DNA from: Lepturacanthus savala
Lineage: Eukaryota > Chordata > Actinopteri > Scombriformes > Trichiuridae
Direction of reading: 5' to 3'
Length of the DNA stretch: 64,000 nt
NCBI GenBank assembly: GCA_030544235.1
Contig: CM060464.1
Span: forward strand, 36,131,602-36,195,601
Part shown: one piece after another, positions 55,528-64,000 of the stretch
How the letters are laid out: every line of letters begins with the position of its first letter
Position numbering within the stretch: the first letter of the stretch is position 1
Translations under genes and position numbers: made by a program
The notes under the pieces: model-generated
Told to the model about the DNA's origin: nothing
Seen by the model: the letters and a program-made list of their open reading frames with translations, nothing else
Databases searched by the model: none

Positions 55528-56530
55528 TCCAAATTAAAGCTGCAGCAGCATTTAAGGGCACTTGTGGTCCGGCGCACATCGATTTGAAGCAGCGTTGGCC
55601 GGACAGCGGCCACACTCGTCCCGATGATGATGTTTAAGTGTCTATGTGGCTGTGCAGGTGTGTTCAGGGATGATGCATGAGAAATCTGGTGCAGTTGTTG
55701 AAGTTATGACAACTTCCTGTTTGATGGCGAGGGATCGAAAATGTGTCAATATGGCTATGAGCCATTTAATGCAGATAGGAAGAAGTATGTTGAAGTTCCT
55801 CTTTGATGGCGAGGGATTGAAATTCACTGCCCCATCGTGGCCACACTCTAAACTGTAGACCCAAAATTTTGGTAACTTTTCATCACCAAGGTCTTTAGAT
55901 GTTGCAGACAAAATTTGAAGTTGCTGCTGGCAAATCCCTAGGACTAGTTTGTCAAAGTATCATGCCTGCAAACAGAGATTTTGCCAACATTCTATTCAAA
56001 ATGGCCGTCTTCCTGTTGGAGTAAGAATATTAATCTAAGAGGCTTTTTTGTCCATCTTGACCTGCTACATGTGTTTCCAAAGTCTACATTAAAGATAAAG
56101 GGGCATTCAATTTGAAACAGTTGGACAAAGACGCAGAAGAAAAAGAAAAAAAAAGAATAATTAAAGCTGCAAGCAGCATTGAAGGGCCCTCATGGTCCAC
56201 CGTGCGTTGGAGCGAGTGTGCAGTCCAGTCGAAGTGGCTTTGATGGTTTATGTTTGAAGGCAAAGCATTGATTACTTCCTGTTGCCAGTGAGTGGTGCTA
56301 CAATGGAGTGAATACGGTCATGCTGTTGTATTCATGGCAAGTCACTGATGATGCATGAGAAATCTCATACAGATATGACAAAGTATGTTTAAGTTAGTAA
56401 CAACTTCCTGTCTGATGGCGGTTTAAAGTGGATGAAAACTCTGATGAAAACTCACCATTTTAATAACTTTTCATCGTCAAGATTTATTGTTGGCACAGCC
56501 AAAATTTGAAGTTCGCTGTGGGCAATTCCC
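55528..56530 (+). repeat. repeat family Y, two adjacent copies
   Basis: AATTAAAGCTGCAGCAGCAT at 55530 and AATTAAAGCTGCAAGCAGCA at 56159 start two related blocks. Shared words are CTTCCTGTTTGATGGCG/CTTCCTGTCTGATGGCG, AACTTTTCATC, AAAATTTGAAGTT and CCCTAGGACT. This is a common teleost repeat head (AAAGCTGCAAGCAGC). No protein is evident. Confidence 0.65.
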
Positions 56531-56532
56531 TA

Positions 56533-56890
56533 GGACTCTTCTTCTGGTAACATGACTTGGGAAGAACAGAACATTAACAAACACAGTTAAACAAGACTGT
56601 TGAACTTTGTTAATGTAATGAGATCATAGGCTACAGTTCACTGGGTTTTAGGTTTGTAAGAAGGTTTAGTTGGATGTTAGTGCCCCAACCTGCATGATAC
56701 TAACCATTCTTTAACAGGATACCTTGAAATACACACAAAGTGACATTAGGCCTATCCACACACACAGACACTAGCATAGTTGACCATTTTCCCTTTGTTC
56801 TCAACAGACACATGGCCTGGACTACATAGAACAGCCACCATGGCAGCCATATTTGTAGTTCTCCCCCACAGACACGCACACACACACACA
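56533..56890 (+). repeat. repeat family A, copy 2 (uninterrupted)
   Basis: Full match in order to 14054-14213 plus 14735-14945, without the 520-bp insertion of that copy. Confidence 0.7.
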
Positions 56891-58317
56891 GCATCCATCC
56901 ACGCACATTCACATGTACATAGACCCATTTAGTTAGATTGTTTATTGTGTGTTTTTACTTTTGTATTTGTAATAAATGATTTTGTGTAATACATGCTGCC
57001 CTTTAATGTTGTACAATAATGAATTCTACCAACCTCTACTTTAGAATCTGAATCCTTCAACTATTAATAGTGTTATTTATAGTGTTAATTAATATGATGA
57101 TCCTGGTTTCTATTATTAAGTTAATTGTTAATCAGACATCCAAATTAATAGTTTATTACAACTCATAAGACAGAATCAGAGAATTGACTCTTTTCCTCTC
57201 AAGGTGGACTCTAGAACTCTAGAACTTAATAATTAAGATCTAATTTTAATGAATACATAATTATTTCCAATAATTATTTATTCTTTCTAATAGTCAATTC
57301 CACCTGAAGAATTAGTGCAAGACATAACATTTATGGCTGCTCCGCATGAGGCTAACTATATCCATGTCAGCATGGCACAACAGCCCTAATTAATACATCA
57401 CCAGTTTTAACATCAAAACACCATTGTGTAGAACCACATAACTTCTAAAATGCATTAAACACACTCATATTGTTGCTATAAACAAGAACAGATTAGTTAT
57501 GTTATCTTATGCACACACAAAAGCTAGCACCCAGTCATATGAAATAGGCTAAGTTACACAAACACAGTAAAGGTAGTGACTACTTTGAGTTTCACTAATT
57601 TCACATGGCAAACAACATACTGTCCATGTTTCAGTTGAGGGTTAGGCCCATTTTGAAATCATGTGGCCCATTTTAGGTTAGGGGGGTAAGGTAAATTGGG
57701 CCACCAAGATAAACATCATTTTTCAAAAAAAGTGTTAATATATCAAAATATCTTTTTTTTTCTGATGGATGCCATCAAGACAGATATCATGCATATTTTT
57801 TCTGTGCATGTTAGTTTTTTTAGGAGATTTATCATCCTTATAATGATTTAGTTAGATAGGATACTTACTTAGTCTAGATTTGAAGTATTGTCTCACCCAC
57901 CATAACAGTAAACTAATCAAATCAAAATAGAAACCATAAACTAATCAAATCAGTCGTTACTAGTCAACCACAGTTATGTCGACAGTTTAACCTTCCTCTA
58001 GTGTTAGGGTCGGCACCGACCCATTTTTAAGTTTAAATGCATAGAAGTACTACATAAATTTGTTTATTGCATCAAGACTTTTTGACTTTGTCAGGAACTT
58101 CTATTTAAACAAAATGAAATAAAAAAAATCAATTTTACTAAATTATAAAATATTCTGGTTAAAATTATGACCTTTGTGGTGTTAGGGTCAGTTTTGACCC
58201 AGTTATAATATAAGATTATAAAACAATAATAAGTGCTAGAACTGAAATCATAAACACACTATCAGCCAACAGCCCACAGCCAGCTCCTTCTCCAACCACT
58301 TGAGCTTCAGTTAGGGG

Positions 58318-58348
<31 letters not shown>
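58318..58348. repeat. (CT)n microsatellite
   Basis: Inside the piggyBac 5' region upstream of the transposase start. Confidence 0.95.
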
Positions 58349-58352
<4 letters not shown>

Positions 58353-58483
58353 TGACAAACAAACACGGACATGCGTAAATGAACAAAACAAACAAACACA
58401 GACATGTCCAGGAATGTAAGGCCAATTCCATTTTAGAGTTGGTTTCTTGTAGGGTACACATCTCCATTTTACAACATTCAACA

Positions 58484-59442
58484 ATGAGAAGATTTACTAC
58501 AAGGCAAGCTCTGGTTCATATCTTTGCTGACAATGAAGCAGAGGACACAGCAGCAAAGTGATGTGGATGAGCAGGTTTCTGAGGAGGAAGACGATGTGGA
58601 GTATCAACCAGAAGACACAGACACATCTGATCAGTCTGATGAGGAGGTCACTGGTGCTGCTTCTGCTTCTGCTTCTACTCCTGCTCCAACATTCAAATCC
58701 AAAAATGGCAACATCTCTCGGAGCTCAGTACCTCCTGATATAAATTGCAGGGCAACTTCTGCAAATGTCATCAAAATGACCCCAGGGATCACAAGGTTTG
58801 CTGTGACAAGAGTAAGTGACATCAAGACATGATTTGATCTGTTTATGCCATTGTCACTAAAAAAAGTCATCATTGCTATGACAAATCTTGAAGGAAAAAA
58901 AGTCATGGGCAACATGTGGAATAACATTGGCGAGGAACATCTGGATGCCTACATTGGTGTTCTTCTTCTTGCTGGAGTATACAGATCCAGCATCCAGATC
59001 CGATGTGTCTGCATACAATGCATTTGTGTTGTGGACCCAGATTCACCAAGGATGGAACTCAACCAAAAACAACAGGCGGAGAATGTTTCTTGAGGAGCGA
59101 GGAAGTTCCCTTGTCGCACATTGAGCAAAGGGAACGGGTGCCCGAGACCCAGCCAGTGCAGCCTTGGTCAGACAGCTGCAGAGCTCTCCAAGCACTCCAT
59201 CCTCACCCACAGCGACACAAAGAACATCAGCGCCAGCATCCTCCTCAGCCAGCCCTGCCTCAACATCGACCACAACAGCCACAGCCACAACCCCAGTGAG
59301 ACCACTTGATTCTAAAAGAAAGAGGTGTCAGATCTGCCCTAGCAATAAGGACAGAAAGACAAACACATTGTGCTTCACCTGCAAAAAATATCTCTGCAAA
59401 GAACACACTAAAAGTGTCACTTTTTGCCACACATGCATCTAA
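58484..59442 (+). pseudogene. piggyBac (PGBD-like) transposase, internally deleted
   Basis: The ATG at 58484 starts MRRFTTRQALVHIFADNEAE; a shift near 58555 leads to an acidic stretch (EEEDDVEYQPEDTDTSDQSD), then FDLFMPLSLKKVIIAMTN and YIGVLLLAGVYRS, the N-terminal domain. At about 58985 the sequence jumps to DVSAYNAFVLWTQIHQGWN, near the C-terminus; an AGATCC lies on both sides of the joint. The DDD catalytic region (some hundreds of residues) is missing. The end encodes a cysteine-rich finger (RCQICPSNKDRKT, CFTCKKYLCKEH, FCHTC). DNA-end binding by the finger is the only function that could remain. Confidence 0.92.
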
Positions 59443-60089
59443 AAATACACAAACATACATGTTCTTGCACACACTGTTTTTATGGAACTGTTGGTTTGGT
59501 TTTCTTGATTGGTTGCTGTTTGTTTGACCTTGCAAATCTACATTTTGTATTATTACTAGTTCTGGTTTTAATTTTGTATTTGAATACAAGTTCTATTTTT
59601 GAAAAAAAAGACTTGTTTTTTGCCTTTTCCTTGAAGTAAATAAATGGGTCAAATATATTAATAATATTAAAATTAAAAAAATAATAATTATGAACATTTA
59701 AGAGATGTGTTCTAATACCCCTCAGTAATAGTCAGGTAACATAACAACTGTTTATTTATTTATATAATTCTCTTGAGGTTCATCTGACAATTTTTTTATA
59801 TTTAAAACGAGGGGTATGCTGTCAAAAGAAAGGCCCAGGGGGCCACAACAAAAATGTTAAAACCAATCTTTTCTTGGATAAGGAAACCTAACAAGGTAAC
59901 CAAGAGGAAAGAAACAATTTGGATGATAAATGATTGTTTTTAGGGTATTATGTAGTTGATTTAAGATATGGGTCAAAACCGACCCGTTAACATAAGGAAT
60001 GGCAGCAGAAAGCTAACACTAGAGGAAGGTTAAATCCTTTGTAGTCATTGGCTCTAATTTCCAGAGCCTTAAATAAAACCAATCAGTCA

Positions 60090-60416
60090 TTTTCTATACC
60101 TGCTTATTCCTCATTAGGGTCACATGGTCTGCTGGAGCCTATCCCAGCGCATTACAGCGAGAGGCAGGGATACACCCCAGATGGTTGCCAGCCAATCGTG
60201 GGGCACACACACCATTCACTCACACACTCACGCCTACGGGCAATTTAGAGTCCCCAATTAACCTCAGCATGTTTGTGGACTGTGGGAGGAAGCCGGAGTA
60301 CCCGGTGAAAACCCACACAGACACAGGGAGAACATGCAAACTCAAGGAGGTCTTGAACATGCGACCTTCTTGTTGTGAGGCAACAGCGTTAACCCCTGCA
60401 CCACCGTGTCGCCCTA
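60090..60416 (-). repeat. tRNA-derived SINE-like repeat, copy 3
   Basis: On the minus strand: GGGCGACACGGTGGTGCAGG, TTGCCTCACAACAAGAAGG, ATGTTCTCCCTGTGTCTGTG and GTGGGTTTTCACCGGGTACT, then CTAAATTGCCCGTAGGCGTG and GGGATAGGCTCCAGCAGACC. The most complete of the three copies. Confidence 0.8.
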
Positions 60417-62534
60417 AATAAAACCATTTTACCAGATATCAGCCTATATTTAGTTGAGCGAAATTGAGTTTTGTTAAAACTAAGATGTTTGCAAAGAGGA
60501 GAGGTTTGAGCAGAGCAGCATGAACAAAACACAGAACATTTTTAATCATTGATGAGTGTTGAAGAAAATGACTTTTCCAAATAACCCACATTCAGCTGTT
60601 TAGATGGTGTTATACACCATGTTATAAATACAGAGCTATATATTCATATACCTGATCAGTGTCTGCAGCACGTTTTAAATCTGTAAGACAGGTTTTTGCA
60701 TTTATGTATTTAATTCACAATAAATAAAGCAAATAAGAAGTCAAATATCTGCAGAGGAACATTTGTTTTATTAAGAAAGTGCAGGTTTGGTTTTATTCTA
60801 TATTAATGTCAGTGTATTAAAACAAAAAGAATCTTCTATTTTCACCTTTATTGTGTCGTTTTCTCATTATTCTTGTTTATCTGCGGATTTTGCTTCATCT
60901 CTGCTGCAGCGGTGTTTGTTTTATTGTTTTTGAACGTGTGGGCGTCTGTGTACAAATCCTATCGTTTATACACAAGGACGAATCAAAAACAGCTTTTATT
61001 ATTCTGCAAAAAAAACAAAACCGAACAAACGAATGAACCAACGTCCTCTGTTGGTCCATGAACTCCAGCACAAGTGATTCTGATTGACATTGTTTGTCTG
61101 TTCCTTTCAATGCTAAAACAAATAAACAAACAACAATGATGTGACAACACTTCACCTCAGGTTTGGTTAGATATGAAAGACAATGAATACCTACATAATC
61201 CACACTGTTCCTCCACCTTTCTGTTTTATAACATTTCCTCAACGTTCTCTGACTGTTTTGCAAATGTTTTTGTTGAACAAAGTGTTGCAGAAAGTTCTGG
61301 AAACAACAATAACTCTGGTTTTAATGTGTAGGAGCATGAAGAGGAAACATTTCCATGATGAAATCATAAGGTTCCTCTGTCTCTCTGTTGTTCTCAGTCT
61401 TTATTTTTAGTAGAAATCTCAACGTGTTTGGCTGTTGAGGTGCTGTTCACAGACAACACCGAGTCAATTGAGAGTTTTAATGTGTGACTTTCCCCTCAGG
61501 CTCATTACAGTAAAACAACAGGCTGAACCCTTCCTGCTCTCAGATCATGTTACATCAGGAGGAACATGGAGGTGTGTAGAGTCCTGCCTGTCCCTGATCC
61601 TGTTTCTGTTCTTGATTGTGCTCTGGTTCCTTCAGTAAAGATGATTTGTGATGTTCCTCTGTTCCTGAGCTAGTTCCTCTAGTTTCCTTCAATTCTTTTA
61701 GTTCCTTCAGTTCCTTTGGTACCTTGACTTTCTTCATTTCCTTCGATTCCTTTGGTTCCTTTGTTTTCTTCACTTCCTTCAGCTTGTAATGTATTTCCAC
61801 CTCTTAATTTGCCAAAATCTAAATTAATATAAACAACATTACATGTCCGGAGTAACCAACAAACAGTATGTGTTTGTTGGTATGTAGTTTATTGTTTATT
61901 CCTGTCTTGTAAAATGAGGGTAGTGACTTCTTTCATCAGCATATCAAGAAACAACAAGCTCCTTCACTTCCTTTAGTTCTTTCATTTCCTTCATTTCATT
62001 CTTTTCCTTCAACTCATGCAGCAGCAGTGATGAAGTGCAGCTGTGATCATTCTGCTGTCAGTGTTATAAACATGAGGCCGCTGAGTCTGACCTGCGGCTC
62101 AGCTCTCAAGTCATAAATCAGCTGAGTCCACAAACATTTGGGCAATAAATAACTATAATTAAAAAAGTACTGGTTATTGCATAAATTAGGTAATCAATTA
62201 GGCTGCATTTGGTATTCATGCTCCACCGCTGCTGCTGCTGCTGTTTGACTTATTAGACTCTAAGGCTGGTGTGTGTGTGTGTGTGTGCCTGTAAACTGCA
62301 AAAATGGTCTTAAACATATGTTCAAAATGAATAATTTTGGGTAAAATATCTGACCTTCTAAAATCTGTGAATCTGAATCCAGGACACTAGTTTTGACAAT
62401 AAAATTGGAAATCTAAAAGGTTTTGTTATTGAACTTGTTATTGAACAAAAAAAAACAATGTATTCAATCAAAAGAAGTGAAAAAATATTACATTTATTAT
62501 TTTAATTTGTCACTGTTATATACAGTATGTATTT
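60417..62534. other. no gene; TTCCTT-rich tract
   Basis: 61675-61800 and 61955-62010 are built of TTCCTTTGGTTCC/TTCCTTCA-like words, an imperfect pyrimidine array whose minus frame is Lys/Glu-rich by composition. Short CTG (62228-62243) and GT (62270-62287) tracts follow. The remainder is AT-rich without supported features. Confidence 0.5.
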
Positions 62535-64000
62535 AGGCAAGGCAAGTTTATTTGTATAGCACATTTCAACAACGAGGTAATTCAAAGTGCTTTACATAAA
62601 ACATTAAAAGCATCAAGATACAATTTAAGACAGTTGATTAAAATAAAAAAAAATAAATAAATACAAATAAAAATTAAGAATAAAAATTTATAACTTTGAA
62701 ATTAAAACAAAGAACATGTTACAGTGCAGTGTAGAGTAATTAAGAATGATATTAGCTGTAGGCAGCATTGAACAGAAAAGTCTTCAACTGTGATTTAAAA
62801 GCAGTGAGAGTTGTGGCAGACCTGCAGGTCTCTGGGAGTTTGTTCCAGATCTGTGGGGCATAGAAACTGAACGCTGCTTCTCCATGTTTAGTTCTGACTC
62901 TAGGAACAGAGAGCAGACCTGATCCAGATGATCTAAGAGGTCTGGATGGTTCATAAGGGATCAGCAGATCTGCAATATACCTAGGACCTAGACCATTCAG
63001 GGCTTTATAAACCAGTAAGAGTATTTTAAAGCGAATTCTTTGGCAGAGAGGAAGCCAGTGCAAGGACCTTAGAACTGGAGTGATATGGTCTACTTTTTTA
63101 GTCCTAGTCAGGACTCAAGCGGCAGCATTTTGAATCAGCTGCAGCTGTCTGATTGACTTTTTAGAGAAGCCTGTAAAGACCCCGTTGCAGTAGTCTAGTC
63201 TACTGAAAATAAAAGCATGGACAAGCTTTTCCAAATCTTGCTGAGACATAAGGCCTTTAATCCTTGATATGTTCTTCAGGTGGTAGTAGGCTGACTTTGT
63301 AACATTTTTTATGTGACTATTGAAATTCAAGTCTGAGTCCATAACTACACCCAGATTTCTAGCTTGGTTTGTAGGCTTTAACATTGCTGATTGAAGATGA
63401 GCGCTGACTTTCAATCGTTCTGCCTTGGCTCCAAAAACAATTACCTCAGTTTTATCTTTGTTTAATTGGAGAAAGTTCTGGCACATCCAATCATTAATTT
63501 GTTCAATTTACTCAGTGTTTGTATTGGATTATGATCTCCTGGTGATATACTGATGTAAATTTGTGTGTCATCTGCATAATTATGGTAACTTATTTTATTT
63601 TCTTTCATAATCTTAGCGAGTGGGAGCATGTAAATGTTGAATAGTAGAGGCCCCAGAATTGAACCTTGGGTGACCCCACAGCTTATGTCTATATGTTCAG
63701 ATGTGTAGTTGCCTATAGACACAAAGTAGTCTATGTCCTTTAAGTAGGATTCAACCCATTTTAGTGCTGTGCCAGTAAGTCCCACCCAGTTCTCCAGTCG
63801 GTGTAATAATATGTTGTGGTCAACCGTGTCAAATGCGGCACTAAGATCCAGTAATACTAAGACTGAAATTTTGCCATTGTCTCTGTTTATGTGGATGTCA
63901 TTACAGACCTTAACCAGAGCAGTCTCAGTGCTGTGGTGGGGTCGGAAACCTGACTGGAAGACATCAAAACAGTTGTTCAGTGTCATATAGTTAGTCAGCT
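62535..64000 (-). mobile_element. L2-like LINE, 3' part, runs off the window
   Basis: The 3' tail (plus strand GGCAAGTTTATTTGTATAGC, CAAAGTGCTTTACA) is followed by an ORF2 end on the minus strand. The 5' half is beyond 64000. The C-terminal region and RT wording fit the L2/CR1 group of teleost LINEs; the exact family was not determined. Confidence 0.85.
62752..64000 (-). pseudogene. L2-like LINE reverse transcriptase and C-terminal region
   Basis: Minus strand: FQSGFRPHHSTETALVKV, LLDLSAAFDTVDHNILLHRL, GVTQGSILGPLLFNIY and YADDTQIY (catalytic) in 63986-63462. A frame shift near 63470 leads to FLQLNKDKTEVIVFG and LGVVMDSDLNFNSHI. A TGA at about 63112 (where CGA would be expected in NAAARV-type sequence) interrupts, then LHWLPLCQRIRFKILLLVYK and SGSGLLSVPRVRTKHGEAAF end the ORF at 62752. 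One shift and one stop in 1.2 kb indicate a moderately young copy. Confidence 0.88.

Larger units (their letters stand above)
57991..60029 (+). mobile_element. piggyBac transposon with deleted catalytic core
   Basis: 17-bp perfect terminal inverted repeats, CCTTCCTCTAGTGTTAG and its complement, bound 2,039 bp, and both sides have TTAA (57987-57990, 60030-60033), the piggyBac target. The transposase-like N-terminal and C-terminal parts remain, but the catalytic middle is absent. A paralogous empty TTAA site is at 51323-51326. Palindromic GGGTC-GACCC motifs recur near both ends. Confidence 0.95.
55284..60075 (+). repeat. repeat family X, copy 2, with three later insertions
   Basis: 55284-55510, 57390-57986 and 60034-60070 align in order to copy 1. 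Between them lie repeat Y (55528-56530), repeat family A (56533-56890), and the piggyBac element (57991-60029). This gives the relative order of insertion. Confidence 0.75.

Noticed and set aside
61555..61800. Lys/Glu-rich protein
   Set aside because: Read from an imperfect TTCCTT array, with no start context or homology.

Overview
This window looks like intergenic or intronic DNA of a ray-finned fish, probably a percomorph teleost. I found no host protein-coding gene that I can defend. The lineage call rests on the repeats: a Rex3 (RTE) LINE, an R4/Dong-like LINE, an L2-like LINE, a Ty3/Gypsy element with the Gmr1 domain order, Tc1, piggyBac, hAT and PIF/Harbinger remnants, a tRNA-derived SINE-like repeat, and many CA/GT and TA microsatellites. 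All coding potential that I recognise belongs to mobile elements, and every copy is broken.

Layout. 210-648: Harbinger-like transposase fragment. 1098-13246: a minus-strand, 5'-truncated Rex3 LINE bounded by a 13-bp direct repeat, split by a 9.86-kb endogenous retrovirus (2528-12388, minus strand) with paired LTRs, PBS, PPT, broken gag-pro-pol and an env interrupted by one in-frame stop. 14-19 kb: repeat copies, a long TA tract, a decayed R4/Dong-like LINE and a piggyBac-like MITE end. 19094-23870: a young Gypsy element (LTRs nearly identical, perfect 5-bp duplication GAGAC) whose integrase lies before the reverse transcriptase, as in the Gmr1 lineage. 24-37 kb: microsatellites, SINE-like copies, an hAT MITE nested in a SINE, solo-LTR fragments and stretches resembling conserved noncoding DNA. 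37.2-39.8 kb: a second Harbinger relic and a snap-back Tc1 element. 40493-47041: a second Gypsy element with the usual RT-RNaseH-IN order, disrupted by a 1.46-kb LTR-like insertion. 47-57 kb: MITEs, a 40-bp minisatellite and a solo LTR. 57991-60029: a piggyBac element with perfect TIRs and TTAA duplications but no catalytic core, sitting in a repeat whose empty-site paralog is 6.7 kb upstream. 62535-64000: the 3' half of a minus-strand L2-like LINE that runs off the window.

The units do not form a functional system. They record insertion history: ERV into Rex3, Gypsy into a MITE, hAT into SINE, solo LTR into hAT MITE, Tc1 into an AT-rich repeat, piggyBac into a repeat. The least ordinary items are an unclassified tryptophan-rich domain between the integrase end and env of the ERV, the IN-before-RT Gypsy that has lost its RT catalytic motif although its LTRs are young, the 460-bp-arm Tc1 fold-back, and recurrent short palindromes near both ends of the piggyBac element. 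All calls were made by eye. No database search, alignment or folding was run.
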